Below, one piece after another: positions 36,128-43,720 of a stretch of 43,720 bases of DNA. Below the pieces are notes generated by a model. That model did not search any database, had not been told where the DNA came from, and saw only the letters and a program-made list of their open reading frames with translations. Origin of the DNA: Ancylothrix sp. D3o. GTDB lineage: Bacteria > Cyanobacteriota > Cyanobacteriia > Cyanobacteriales > Oscillatoriaceae. The position numbers and the translations under genes are program-made. The stretch is taken from the NCBI RefSeq assembly GCF_025370775.1, contig NZ_JAMXEX010000021.1, forward strand, positions 1-43,720, read 5' to 3'. The stretch's first letter is position 1. Each line of letters begins with the position of its first letter.

Positions 36128-36571
36128 TTAATCCACAGCAACAAAAGAAAGGGAAAGTTGCACAGCTTCGTTAGCACTCAAACTAGAGACACCTAAAGCA
36201 CCGGAAGGGTTAATAGCTATATGACAAGTCGTTACACCCCCGTTTGTTAAAAATCTAGGCGCAATAAAGCCTGCTATTTGAGCCGGTCTAAATCCTGTCG
36301 GCAAAACTAACGGAAACCCATAATCACTGAAATTAACTGAAACGCTAATATATCCCTCTACAAGCACGGTTTGGCCAATTTTTCTACATCTAGCTGGTCT
36401 ATTGACAGAAGGAAGACTCCACCCTGAATTAAGACTTAGGTTAATCCATCCAGAATCTTGAAAAAAAACACTAGGTTTATTTACAATTCTTTCCCACGTT
36501 AACTCACTATCTCTAGCAATCGCCGGATCTATCTGATTCTCAGGGATTGGACCCCTAACTCTTCTCAGCAT
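36128..36571 (-). CDS. Tail-fibre-tip/receptor-binding-like protein
   Basis: A 147-aa protein and last complete gene of the unassigned cassette. The pattern GWINLSLNSGWS...NRPARCRKIGQTVLVEGYISVSVNFSDYGFPLVLPTGFRPAQ is the strand-rich layout common at the C-termini of phage tail fibres and collars (a kIGxxVxLxG strand followed by LPxGfRP). The start is the ATG at 36571, with GTGAGG about nine bases before it; an in-frame GTG five codons upstream lies inside that ribosome site. Family assignment is by pattern only. A terminal fibre-tip gene supports reading the cassette as virus- or tail-derived. Confidence 0.6.
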   Translation of the reverse strand: MLRRVRGPIPENQIDPAIARDSELTWERIVNKPSVFFQDSGWINLSLNSGWSLPSVNRPARCRKIGQTVLVEGYISVSVNFSDYGFPLVLPTGFRPAQIAGFIAPRFLTNGGVTTCHIAINPSGALGVSSLSANEAVQLSLSFVAVD

Positions 36572-36607
36572 ATAAAACCGCCTCACTAGGAAGCGGCATA
36601 AAGTTTT

Positions 36608-36973
36608 CTATAAACGAATTCCAGGAGCAATACCGACTTTCACTGCCTGACCTGTTCCCGCTGTGGTGCCGGCAACAACTCTGTCCCCTGTAATCCAATC
36701 ACTCCACTGAAGACCGGGGTCAAGACCAAAGGTGCTGTTAGTTGCGCTGGGGTTTGTTGGTGTTGCCCCGCTACCAGTGCCAACCAAGACAAAAATAGCG
36801 GACGTTCCCTCGTTGGTTATTGTCACCAATCTCGGAACAGTAGGCGTTGCCACAGCGGGCACCAATTCCACCCCAGCAGCAATGTTTGTGACGCTAACAG
36901 AAGTTGTGGCTGTAGTGCCGGGAAACCATTGCGTGCTGTTAAAGGCTGTGTTTCGTGTTTGAAAAATCGCCAT
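36608..36973 (-). CDS. Cassette protein, small beta-rich, unknown
   Basis: A 121-aa protein rich in Thr, Val, Gly and Ala (ATTSVSVTNIAAGVELVPAVATPTVPRLVTITNEGTSAIFVLVGTGSGATPTNP). It has no charged core, signal or membrane segment. The repeated TVT/VTI strands suggest a beta-sandwich like those of virion decoration or head-tail joining proteins, but I cannot assign it. AGGT lies eight bases before the ATG. It is 8 bases after the upstream gene and 36 bases before the fibre-tip-like gene. Confidence 0.6.
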   Translation of the reverse strand: MAIFQTRNTAFNSTQWFPGTTATTSVSVTNIAAGVELVPAVATPTVPRLVTITNEGTSAIFVLVGTGSGATPTNPSATNSTFGLDPGLQWSDWITGDRVVAGTTAGTGQAVKVGIAPGIRL

Positions 36974-36981
36974 AAGCTTAC

Positions 36982-37338
36982 CTATGTAAAATCGCTGAAC
37001 GCCCTTGTAAAATCATCACCGCTATCATTAGTGGACTGCCTTTTGATGTACCCGTGATGTACTGATAAGAAACCTTCAATATCTGCTATTTTGCTTGCAT
37101 TCTCAGCTTGCTTAAACTTAGCTATAGATGCTAGGGACTTTAACTTAAATTCTAGGTTGTTGATTTCAGTTGCTAGATTATCTATGCTCTTCTCTAAGTC
37201 TCTCTTGTTTCGGTGTTGAGCATTAACTATGTTCACGATAATAGTTACAACAGCAGCCGCACCTACAATGAAAGCAAAAAATTCAGTTGCCGACATTTTA
37301 GATAGGATATCGGCAAGAAATAAGGGGTGGTTAATCAC
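36982..37338 (-). CDS. Cassette protein with one TM helix and coiled coil
   Basis: A 118-aa protein if started at the GTG at 37338 (GGAG upstream, four bases after the previous stop); 104 aa from the ATG at 37296. The N-terminus is one membrane helix (FFAFIVGAAAVVTIIVNIV), then a charged heptad-like region (NKRDLEKSIDNLATEINNLEFKLKSLASIAKFKQ) that should form a coiled coil. The topology resembles some phage holin- or spanin-associated proteins and also tail or secretion assembly factors; I cannot choose. Confidence 0.6.
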   Translation of the reverse strand: MINHPLFLADILSKMSATEFFAFIVGAAAVVTIIVNIVNAQHRNKRDLEKSIDNLATEINNLEFKLKSLASIAKFKQAENASKIADIEGFLSVHHGYIKRQSTNDSGDDFTRAFSDFT

Positions 37339-37342
37339 ATCG

Positions 37343-37684
37343 TTAAATACTCCAATAACTTAAGTTGACAGACCACAATTGCTCTGCTGAGTACCTACTA
37401 CTCATTTTCCACTTAGCCTCAAAAGTTATGTCTTGGTTAATTTCGGGGAAAAGATTAAAAACTGTAATTGTAGGCACTGACTCTACTTTAAAAGTCTTAA
37501 ATTCAGACTTTAGACCGCCAACGTCAAATCTAATTTGACAGCTAGAGAAATTCTTATCGAAATTAGCCGATGCAAATTCAACTTTTACGATGACCTTATC
37601 TGCTAAAGCTGAGTTGATTGTGGGCATAGAATGCCAGAGAAGCCAATTGCTTTGGGGGTTAACTGAACCAATATATGCCCACAT
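37343..37684 (-). CDS. Cassette protein, 113 aa, unknown
   Basis: Begins MWAYIGSVNPQSNWLLWHSMPTINSALADKVIVKVEF and ends QLWSVNLSYWSI; aromatic and beta-rich, without signal peptide. Its ATG lies two bases after the stop of the 154-aa gene (TAACTAAATG), so the two are likely translationally coupled. No family recognised. Confidence 0.55.
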   Translation of the reverse strand: MWAYIGSVNPQSNWLLWHSMPTINSALADKVIVKVEFASANFDKNFSSCQIRFDVGGLKSEFKTFKVESVPTITVFNLFPEINQDITFEAKWKMSSRYSAEQLWSVNLSYWSI

Positions 37685-37688
37685 TTAG

Positions 37689-38153
37689 TTAAGCCGTCGG
37701 CATTTCTGGGGGTGGTACTAACACTGGTGGCGTTAGCATTTCTGGGGGTGGAACTGGTGCCGGTGATGGAGGTTGTACCGTTGTTTCAGACTGCGTTTCT
37801 GCTAATTTTTGAGCAAAAACTTCTGATGCTTTTGGCGCGGCCGATACAAGTGGCTTGCTCACCACGTCTAAAAATTCTTGTTCATTTAATGGTTTTCCGC
37901 CATACCAAATAATATAAGCATGAGGAATAGCATCTTTCAATCGCCCATCTTTCTTCACGTCCATTTCTGTACGCATGTCGACGATTCGGTAGACGATTTG
38001 CGTATATTTGCGCGAATACTGACTAAATGGCAAAGAACCTAGGGGATAAGCCTCTACCGATTCAACCGGGAAATTGTTTCTTTTAGCTATTGATTCGCAA
38101 TTCTCTATCACTACAGGGATGTTACCAATCCCTTGCACATCTTGCCAAGCCAT
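37689..38153 (-). CDS. Cassette protein with Pro-rich tail, 154 aa, unknown
   Basis: The first ~115 residues form a small domain (MAWQDVQGIGNIPVVIENCESIAKRNNF, YTQIVYRIVDMRTEMDVKKDGRLKDAIPHAYIIWYGGKPLNEQEFLDVV). The C-terminus is Pro-rich with a duplicated PPPEM unit, also visible as a repeated gcatttctgggggtgg in the DNA. The Pro-rich tail parallels the much longer one in the 894-aa protein of the same cassette. AAGG precedes the ATG. Function unknown. Confidence 0.55.
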   Translation of the reverse strand: MAWQDVQGIGNIPVVIENCESIAKRNNFPVESVEAYPLGSLPFSQYSRKYTQIVYRIVDMRTEMDVKKDGRLKDAIPHAYIIWYGGKPLNEQEFLDVVSKPLVSAAPKASEVFAQKLAETQSETTVQPPSPAPVPPPEMLTPPVLVPPPEMPTA

Positions 38154-38220
38154 TATTGTTGCCTTCCAAAGTAATCAAGAATAGTAGCATATTAGCGCGA
38201 AAACAGCGACAAACTGTTTA

Positions 38221-38883
38221 TTATGCAGCAGACCAGTCACGGCGTGGTTTAATTATTTTCCAGCCTTCTGGCAAGTTGTTTTCTCGAACTTGTGCGCAGA
38301 AAGTTGTTATTGTATCAACTGAGCCAGCACCTCCGTTAATGCCCACCGATGCAATAACGAGGCCAACCTTTGCAGGCTTGGGAATAGTAGAACCCCAAAC
38401 ATAAGTCTGAACCTGATCTGGGTCGCACAGAGATATACCTAAAGTTGTCAATACACCTAACGCTAACAATTGTTCGTATTGGTCGACGTGCATATTCCAA
38501 GCGTAGTTAATACCACCAACAATTACAAAGACGGATCTGCTTTGACCTCTAAGTGTAACGGGCTTAAATCTAGCCCTTTTAGTGATCTTCCAGTTTTGTG
38601 CGCTGGCATTTGCCAATGTTGTACCTATTGCACCAAAGGTAGTAGTGGATTGACCTATCACAATACCCGGTAGTTTGAATTTTGGAGGCTTTGGAGAGTT
38701 TGCACCTATAAAGCCCCTAGCCGGTGGAGTTGCAACGTCTAATAGAGTTACGCCAATGGCAGTTAAAGCCGTTGTGGTTACGCCTTGCCCCACAGCATCT
38801 AAAGCGGTACTGTCAAAGACGTAAGTACCCGCCAAACCTGCGTCTACAATGTAGCGTTTTTTGTTTTGTTTGTTTAAACTCAT
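38221..38883 (-). CDS. Cassette protein with internal duplication, candidate major structural subunit
   Basis: A 220-aa protein made of two related halves. In half one, GVTLLD...ARGFIGANSPKPPKF is followed by IVIGQSTTTFGAIGTTLA and WKITKRARF. In half two, GISLCDPDQVQTYVWGSTIPKPAKV is followed by LVIASVGINGGAGSVDTITTF and WKIIKPRRDW. Order and spacing match, so an ancestral ~100-residue unit was duplicated. It has the strongest ribosome binding site of the cassette (AAGGAG, 38890-38895), hinting at high expression, as for a coat, tube or pilin-like subunit. No known family recognised, no signal peptide. A G/C hairpin lies upstream at 38977. Confidence 0.65.
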   Translation of the reverse strand: MSLNKQNKKRYIVDAGLAGTYVFDSTALDAVGQGVTTTALTAIGVTLLDVATPPARGFIGANSPKPPKFKLPGIVIGQSTTTFGAIGTTLANASAQNWKITKRARFKPVTLRGQSRSVFVIVGGINYAWNMHVDQYEQLLALGVLTTLGISLCDPDQVQTYVWGSTIPKPAKVGLVIASVGINGGAGSVDTITTFCAQVRENNLPEGWKIIKPRRDWSAA

Positions 38884-38889
38884 TTTGTT

Positions 38890-38895
38890 CTCCTT
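38890..38895 (-). promoter_or_regulatory. Strong ribosome binding site of the 220-aa cassette gene
   Basis: AAGGAG within TAAAGGAGAAC, six bases before the ATG; the best Shine-Dalgarno in the cassette. Confidence 0.7.
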
Positions 38896-38976
38896 TAAAC
38901 CTCACATTCCACACCCTAGCACGCTGCAAACTGTCGTCAATCCCTGAAAACCGCTGTAATGAACTTAAGTCCAAAC

Positions 38977-38996
38977 CTCCCCCCCCTTTGGGGGAG
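38977..38996. repeat. GC hairpin upstream of the 220-aa cassette gene
   Basis: CTCCCCC (38977-38983) with GGGGGAG (38990-38996) around a six-base loop, in the 152-base gap between the 67-aa and 220-aa genes. No T-run. It could block upstream readthrough or protect the mRNA 5' end of the strongly translated gene. Confidence 0.5.
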
Positions 38997-39035
38997 AACG
39001 TTGCACAAAAATTTTTTGAGCGATTTTAAAAATCT

Positions 39036-39239
39036 TTAATATTGGCTGGTTTCTCTTGCGATTGCCAGCAAATCTTCTATGGCCTTCTCTTCACTGACTC
39101 CGAACTCAGTCATAACCTTTTTGATGAGAGTGCACCGGGGAAAGTACGACCTGCGATGCGTCCTATTCTTTCTTAACGAGCGTCTACTGCGTGTTGATAG
39201 ACTTGCAAGGATTAAATGCTGTTGATAGGTCATTGTCAT
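39036..39239 (-). CDS. Small basic cassette protein, 67 aa
   Basis: Starts four bases after the stop of the 505-aa gene, so translation is probably coupled. The first half is Arg-rich (LASLSTRSRRSLRKNRTHRRSYF); the second half is an acidic helix-like segment (FGVSEEKAIEDLLAIARETSQY). The shine-dalgarno is weak. It could be a small nucleic-acid-binding or assembly factor; no family recognised. Existence rests on packing and codon-like composition only. Confidence 0.45.
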   Translation of the reverse strand: MTMTYQQHLILASLSTRSRRSLRKNRTHRRSYFPRCTLIKKVMTEFGVSEEKAIEDLLAIARETSQY

Positions 39240-39243
39240 AGTT

Positions 39244-40761
39244 TTAATCTATCATCATCTGAGCTACAAGAGCATCCCAATTACTAGGCTTCTGGTCAGG
39301 CCACAAAAATAGTTTTTGCTTTAAAATTTCAACCCTTTGCCCATCATAAGATCGAATTTTACCCACGTTCGGATCGCTGCTTCTTTTATGCCTAATAAAA
39401 AGTATTGAGTAAGGATACATTCTTTCATTTGAGAGGCTTATTTCGGTCGCTGGAATATTACCCCCATCTGTTTTGTGACCGGGGGTAAATCTTCTCACTG
39501 TTACATTATCCGATAACTGTAATAGGTTGTTAACAAGTTCTTTCCCGCTTGCCTCGCTATCACACCATACTTGCATCTGACCATTGTTCGATAATTCAGC
39601 GCTCATTCTATAGATGCCATTAAGATAACCGTTAGTACCTCCTGTACCAGCAAGCCGCTTGATTCTGTCGAAATCATTTAGATACAAAACGTTAAAGTCA
39701 GGTATTTTGTAATTACCTGAAATCTTACCCCGTCTAGGAATCGGGGCTTTACCCATAGGCAAATTATAAAACTGTATATGTGCCTCCCATCCAGTTGTCG
39801 GGGGAATTCTTTTCAACACCCTGTCGTCAACTGTATCTGAGAAAACAACCCCAACATCTTTTGAGCGCATAAACTGCTCATTAGTAATTAGTTGCACTGC
39901 TTGAGCTTTTACTATTTCTGTAGGGCCGGCTAACACATATCTTTCGGTCAAAATCTCTCTATTAGGCATTACCTCAATAACTCTATCTGTGCCGATGATT
40001 TGCTGTCTTTGAATATTAGTTTGCGCTCTGAAATTATCCATAGTACCCGCAATAACAAAGAACGCCTCAGCGCAACTTTCCCAGGTTTCTTCCCAGGCTT
40101 CCTCTATAAACTGCTCTATCCCGTCTGGCAAGGATTCTATAACATCATTTACTATTTTTGCCGCACTAATAATCGGCCCGCCTTTTTTGCCCCAATCGTC
40201 AACTTTACTGCCAAATAACGGCCTAAAAACTTCTTTCAATAATGACCTAACAGTTTTAAAGCCCCACAAAAAAACGTTGTGAGTTAACTTGATAAAAGTG
40301 TTTCGTAGTAACGCTACCCACGCCCCTACAACTTCATCCACCGCCTCCTCTGTGACTGCCGCCGTTACAGAAGCTAAAGCTAAAGGGTTGATTTTAGCTA
40401 CTACCGCTGAACCTAGACCGCCGCACACAATCCACCCTAAAGTTTGCCCAACGGCGCCCCCAGCCATGCCGGCCAAAGCAAGTAAATTGCCTCTTATTCT
40501 CGCATCTATGGCTTGATCCGACATATTCCAGTTGAAGGTGTACAAGAAACGCACAGCACCGAAAATAAACTGCATTGCTGCAATAAAGGTAAAAGCCTTA
40601 ACAAACGCGGTAACTACAAGTTTTGTTAGGGCAACCAAAAACCCTTTAACACCCCCTGCTTTGAAAGCAAGCGATAAAGCTTTAACGCCTAATCTTAAAG
40701 CAATATTTTTACCGATATTAGAAGCAATTGTTATAGCAAAAACTATTGCTGGTGCTGCCAT
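39244..40761 (-). CDS. Cassette protein, 505 aa, hydrophobic N-terminal half
   Basis: The first ~180 residues contain several long hydrophobic stretches (APAIVFAITIASNIGKNIAL, FLVALTKLVVTAFVKAFTFIAAMQFIFGAV, GNLLALAGMAGGAVGQTLGWIVCGGLGSAVV), which suggest membrane insertion or a packed helical bundle. The C-terminal ~280 residues are soluble and mixed, with DVGVVFSDTVDDRVLKRIPPTTGWEAHIQFYNLP and ISLSNERMYPYSILFIRHK. It could be a membrane-penetrating tail/ejection protein or part of a transporter-like apparatus; neither is proven. It starts 39 bases after the 894-aa gene, on the same strand. Confidence 0.65.
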   Translation of the reverse strand: MAAPAIVFAITIASNIGKNIALRLGVKALSLAFKAGGVKGFLVALTKLVVTAFVKAFTFIAAMQFIFGAVRFLYTFNWNMSDQAIDARIRGNLLALAGMAGGAVGQTLGWIVCGGLGSAVVAKINPLALASVTAAVTEEAVDEVVGAWVALLRNTFIKLTHNVFLWGFKTVRSLLKEVFRPLFGSKVDDWGKKGGPIISAAKIVNDVIESLPDGIEQFIEEAWEETWESCAEAFFVIAGTMDNFRAQTNIQRQQIIGTDRVIEVMPNREILTERYVLAGPTEIVKAQAVQLITNEQFMRSKDVGVVFSDTVDDRVLKRIPPTTGWEAHIQFYNLPMGKAPIPRRGKISGNYKIPDFNVLYLNDFDRIKRLAGTGGTNGYLNGIYRMSAELSNNGQMQVWCDSEASGKELVNNLLQLSDNVTVRRFTPGHKTDGGNIPATEISLSNERMYPYSILFIRHKRSSDPNVGKIRSYDGQRVEILKQKLFLWPDQKPSNWDALVAQMMID

Positions 40762-40799
40762 TGTCTTAATCCTCTCACTGTTTCAAATAAAATTACAAA

Positions 40800-43484
40800 T
40801 TACAAATCAACCCCGTCATCTTTAACTTGCCCTAAATCAACAATTCGGGGTCTACTATCAAAGCTTTGGCCGTAAGGATTTCCAGCAGTACCATCAGTTG
40901 TACCGCTATTTCCAAACTGCAATTCTGTTTGGTCGATAAAATCATCAAAGTCTCTATCATTCTTTTCTTTGTCCGGTGCGTCCTGTTTAACTAAACGTTT
41001 CAAGATATCTTCTATTTCAGCATCCGTAGCATCTTTGTTGTATTGCACGGTATGAATAGCTTTTGTTACCATAGCCGCCTCTATAATATGCCTTAACATT
41101 TCTGTTAAAGTTTCGGAACCTTTCGAGAATTCATTTAAATCTATTGGTAGATTGGATGGCTTCATAAGAGCGTCTAATTCTTCATCGGAATTAGCTTCGT
41201 TAGCTAAAGCGCCTGACATTGCATCGTCTGGCAAAAAGAAAGTCGCTGGTATTTCGCGTTTTTTGGGTTCTATTTTAAAAGCCCCTCCCATAGCATCAAT
41301 AATCGCCTCTAGCGAAAAGTTTGCTTTTGTTGCCTGTTGCCTGCCTACATGACTTTCTAGCAAAGTATTCCAAACCATTCTTTTAATACTCATTTCATCA
41401 TCTTGCAATTGAGATAATAAAAGGATGATTTGAGATACGCCAGTAGCAAGATCAGGTATAAACATTGGCACTTTTTTGATTATCGTTTGAGGTGTCCCGC
41501 TTGAATCCATCTCTGTTACTGCTGTGTCAACTTCTAATTGTTGACCCCAGCCACCCAACATTGCCGTTAAATTTTCGATACTCCACTTAAACATCTGGGG
41601 TAACGACTCTAAATCCACCATTTCTTGTGGATTAACAAAATCAAAAATTCCGGCTTCATCGCCATCGGTATCAATTATATATTTAGGGATATTAATTTTA
41701 TCACCGGCCCCTAAAAACTTTCTAATTAGCTCGATACCTTCATTTAATCTTGCGTTTGAATCATTGCTGCATTCACACATATTGTCATCCTCATTTTCTA
41801 ATAATGGATAAGAGGGGTTAGTTATTCTGTTAATGTCGTCAATTGATGGCAGTGTCCAAGGGTGATCCGTGCAGGCTATGTGATAGCCGGTTGCCGTCCA
41901 ACTAATCACCGAACCTCCTAACCAAATAGTGTTACCAGGGCCCCAACACGAAATATTTTGATGAGTATGTGCTGGAGTTTGGCCTGCAAAAATACCAGCA
42001 AAACCGCCTTCTATAGCCCTAGGAATACCGCCTTTGTATATAACCCAAGTTCCCCCCGGTATATCAACCCAGTTAGATCCGTACCATCCCATAATGGTAT
42101 GTTTGTGTCGGTAAACGGCTATAGTGTGCACTGTGATTTCTTGAACGTTGGCACTTAGGTTGCCATTATCACCGGGGGGTAAAGGATGATAAAGTTGACC
42201 CCAATAATCGGTGCCGGCATTGTAAACCCTACCAACAGAAATCCCGCCGATCATCATTTCAGATACGTTTCTAAGGCCAAACCAAGGTGCCAAGGAGTGG
42301 CTTTTATTCTCAAGAATCCACTCTGACCACTGAACAATATTGCGACAAACTCTTGCCTTAGAAGCTGCACTCAAAAACAGCGTAACCGTTCCGCAGCTTA
42401 CATTACTAAACGGATCTTCTCTAGGGGGATATTCACCTGGTTTTTGTCCATCACCGGGTGCCGGTTCGGGGCTTGGGGTTGGTGTTGGTTCGGGGCTTGG
42501 GGTTGGTGTTGGATCTGGTGAAGGTGTTGGATCTGGTGAAGGTGTTGGGTTAGGACTTGGGGTTGGTGTCGGTTCGGGGCTTGGGGTTGGGTTAGGACTT
42601 GGGGTTGGTGTCGGTTCGGGGCTTGGGGTTGGGTTAGGACTTGGGGTTGGGTTAGGACTTGGGGAAGGTGCCGGTTCGGGGCTTGGGGTTGGGTTAGGAC
42701 TTGGGGTAGGGGTAGGTGTTGGGTTAGGACTTGGGGTAGGTGTTGGGTTAGGACTTGGGGTAGGTGTTGGGTTAGGACTTGGGGTAGGTGTTGGATCTGG
42801 TGAAGGTGTTGGGTTAGGACTTGGGGTAGGCTGTGGTGCTGTTGGTGTGCTGTGTTTACGTCTATTTATGATGTCATTGGCTATGCCAACGCCCTTACCT
42901 ATTCCATCTATTAAATCTTTTCCGTATTCTATTATGGTATCTCTTGCTATTCCATTAATTCTATCTACCTCTCTCTGGGTTTTTTCTCTTGTAATGTCTC
43001 TTTCCTTTTGAGTGCTGTCTGTAATAAAGTCCGTAATATCTTCTGCTATAGATTTACCTCTTATTTCTCTGTAGCCCTCCTCTATAACGTCAGTGACAAT
43101 ATTTTTTACACCGTTTTTAAATTTCGGACTTTTTCCTATTCCCGCCGCCGTATCTCTCACTCTAGTACCGGCTGGGATGATAGGTTTATATATTTGTTGA
43201 CCGTCTATAGTTTCTTGGCTTCTTAAATTGATAGTTTGCGTTGATTGCCCTATGTTTTTACTGCCGTTACCGATAGGCCCGCCTAATGCTGATTGGTGTG
43301 GCGGTGATTGTAAGCTAGGTTCATATCTTGTGATAGTGCCTGTTGTTGTCGGCATATCAACTTTAAAACCGTTAGGGGTTAACTCAATAGTTTGAGAGCC
43401 TCCAAACTGAACCTCAGCCTGTGGCATTCTACGGGGTATTTCTCCGAACCCTCCCCTATTTCTATTGATGTTATGTCTCCCCAT
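40800..43484 (-). CDS. Large cassette protein with long Pro-rich repeat, 894 aa
   Basis: The first ~90 residues are Gly/Arg/Gln-rich. Residues about 120-205 form a charged helical region ([35 protein letters not shown]). Residues 217-341 are a Pro-Thr/Ser/Asn/Asp repeat ([15 protein letters not shown] type), a stiff extended linker. The next globular part (about 350-570) contains Trp- and Gly-rich segments plus many His and Cys ([30 protein letters not shown]). The C-terminal ~320 residues are helical ([51 protein letters not shown]). No signal peptide. The layout suits a structural or adhesive rod. A frame on the opposite strand over the repeat is only its mirror. No known family. Confidence 0.75.
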   Translation of the reverse strand: MGRHNINRNRGGFGEIPRRMPQAEVQFGGSQTIELTPNGFKVDMPTTTGTITRYEPSLQSPPHQSALGGPIGNGSKNIGQSTQTINLRSQETIDGQQIYKPIIPAGTRVRDTAAGIGKSPKFKNGVKNIVTDVIEEGYREIRGKSIAEDITDFITDSTQKERDITREKTQREVDRINGIARDTIIEYGKDLIDGIGKGVGIANDIINRRKHSTPTAPQPTPSPNPTPSPDPTPTPSPNPTPTPSPNPTPTPSPNPTPTPTPSPNPTPSPEPAPSPSPNPTPSPNPTPSPEPTPTPSPNPTPSPEPTPTPSPNPTPSPDPTPSPDPTPTPSPEPTPTPSPEPAPGDGQKPGEYPPREDPFSNVSCGTVTLFLSAASKARVCRNIVQWSEWILENKSHSLAPWFGLRNVSEMMIGGISVGRVYNAGTDYWGQLYHPLPPGDNGNLSANVQEITVHTIAVYRHKHTIMGWYGSNWVDIPGGTWVIYKGGIPRAIEGGFAGIFAGQTPAHTHQNISCWGPGNTIWLGGSVISWTATGYHIACTDHPWTLPSIDDINRITNPSYPLLENEDDNMCECSNDSNARLNEGIELIRKFLGAGDKINIPKYIIDTDGDEAGIFDFVNPQEMVDLESLPQMFKWSIENLTAMLGGWGQQLEVDTAVTEMDSSGTPQTIIKKVPMFIPDLATGVSQIILLLSQLQDDEMSIKRMVWNTLLESHVGRQQATKANFSLEAIIDAMGGAFKIEPKKREIPATFFLPDDAMSGALANEANSDEELDALMKPSNLPIDLNEFSKGSETLTEMLRHIIEAAMVTKAIHTVQYNKDATDAEIEDILKRLVKQDAPDKEKNDRDFDDFIDQTELQFGNSGTTDGTAGNPYGQSFDSRPRIVDLGQVKDDGVDL
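42462..42834. repeat. Minisatellite coding for the Pro-rich linker; G-rich on the plus strand
   Basis: Variants of ggacttggggttgggtta and ggcttggggttggtgt recur throughout. On the plus strand (template strand of the gene), runs of GGGG, GGG and GG alternate with short spacers, a pattern that can form G-quadruplexes. Whole blocks of several units repeat exactly, a sign of slippage-driven length change. Confidence 0.8.
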
Positions 43485-43500
43485 AAATTATTCCCAGCGA

Positions 43501-43587
43501 TTAAACTGCTCTTGTGATGGTAGGAATGACTCTATCCTCAGCGTCTTGTAAAACTTCCCCATATTCCAACGCACTGCCTACGATATC
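43501..43587 (-). pseudogene. 3' end of the next upstream cassette gene, cut by an insertion
   Basis: A minus-strand frame ends 16 bases before the 894-aa gene with DIVGSALEYGEVLQDAEDR and VIPTITRAV. Beyond 43587 the DNA changes to what looks like an insertion-sequence end, so the rest of this gene lies on the far side of the element or is lost. The frame stays open a few codons into the presumed element before a stop, so the exact junction is uncertain. Confidence 0.5.
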
Positions 43588-43720
43588 TATAGCAATCCTA
43601 AATAGGTCAAAACAGGTATAATATTAATTGTTGTCTAAATTTAAAAATGAACATGGACATTATTTCTGAGTTAAATGATTTTATTAATCAGACGAAAGAA
43701 GCTAGAGAAATAAAAAGAGC
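43588..43720 (+). mobile_element. Left end of an insertion sequence, probably IS630-like (partial)
   Basis: The segment starts TATAGCAATCC, which resembles cyanobacterial insertion-sequence ends of the TA-targeting type, and contains TATAAT (43617-43622). From 43647 it opens a plus-strand frame opposed to all cassette genes. It runs off the window, so the right end, its inverted repeat and the transposase catalytic residues cannot be seen. Confidence 0.5.
43647..43720 (+). CDS. 5' end of a putative transposase gene (partial)
   Basis: The visible residues are MNMDIISELNDFINQTKEAR then EIKR. This resembles the N-terminus of IS630-type transposases, which begin with a short helix and REMKRA-like helix-turn-helix lead. 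Either ATG (43647 or 43653) may be used; a perfect -10 box lies 25 bases upstream of the first. The assignment is from pattern memory and only 24 residues. Confidence 0.45.
   Translation, partial: MNMDIISELNDFINQTKEAREIKR

Noticed and set aside
42462-42834. Possible CRISPR array
   Set aside because: The repeats lie within one open frame, vary in length and have no unique spacers.
42340-43011. Gly/Val-rich 223-aa frame on the plus strand
   Set aside because: It is the mirror image of the Pro-rich repeat of the minus-strand gene; repeats of this composition are open in several frames.
1-43720. tRNA, rRNA and riboswitch candidates
   Set aside because: I saw no tRNA T-loop/acceptor pattern, rRNA segment or recognisable riboswitch core on either strand; a tRNAscan/Infernal run would settle this.

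Overview
The window looks like chromosome from a filamentous, probably non-heterocystous (Oscillatoriales-type) cyanobacterium. Supporting this are a zinc-ribbon/Hanks kinase/WD40 fusion protein, a DUF1517 protein, a two-domain QueD-like protein, a Tat-lipoprotein polyamine-type ABC system, a membrane protein shared with plastids, the pdhB-secD-secF gene order, and many cyanobacterial interspersed hairpin repeats. The canonical HIP1 octamer is not evident; instead RCCGGY sites are very frequent in the chromosomal part. No tRNA, rRNA or CRISPR array was recognised.

Layout. 1-3.9 kb: end of an unidentified gene and its terminator, a MarC-family membrane protein, an Old Yellow Enzyme reductase, and an exported DUF1517 protein. 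4.0-8.7 kb: a leftward spermidine/putrescine-type ABC operon (ATPase, unknown 86-aa protein, Tat lipoprotein binding protein, two permeases). 9-11.7 kb: a SpoIID/LytB-domain protein and a conserved cyanobacterial/plastid membrane protein. 11.8-15 kb: a MITE-like hairpin, a two-gene toxin/immunity-like pair (a free-standing CdiA-CT-like nuclease domain and a SitI3-like protein ending in a ribbon-helix-helix), and a divergent Ser/Thr kinase with a seven-bladed WD40 propeller. 15.2-23.6 kb: Tex, a methyltransferase, a beta-CASP metallo-hydrolase, a decayed GNAT acetyltransferase, a DnaJ-domain protein and a double QueD-like protein. 23.8-28.3 kb: a TpsB/ShlB-type outer-membrane transporter with no visible substrate gene, an L,D-transpeptidase, a small exported protein and a FetB-like permease. 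28.3-35.5 kb: secF, secD, pdhB, a WD40 protein, galE and a putative glycosyltransferase, followed by a stretch of gene debris.

36.1-43.6 kb is different. It holds nine co-directional, tightly packed genes on the minus strand that I cannot assign to a known system. They include a large protein with a long Pro-rich repeat, a membrane-rich 505-aa protein, a 220-aa protein with an internal duplication and a very strong ribosome binding site, a one-TM coiled-coil protein, and a tail-fibre-tip-like protein at the end. RCCGGY sites are sparser here. The best reading is a virus- or tail-related structural cassette or its remnant. At the right edge its upstream gene appears cut by an insertion sequence (probably IS630-like), whose transposase begins on the plus strand and leaves the window.

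The observations most worth follow-up are the unassigned structural cassette, the orphan CdiA-CT-like toxin with its chimeric immunity/RHH protein, and the small palindromic element lodged inside another repeat.
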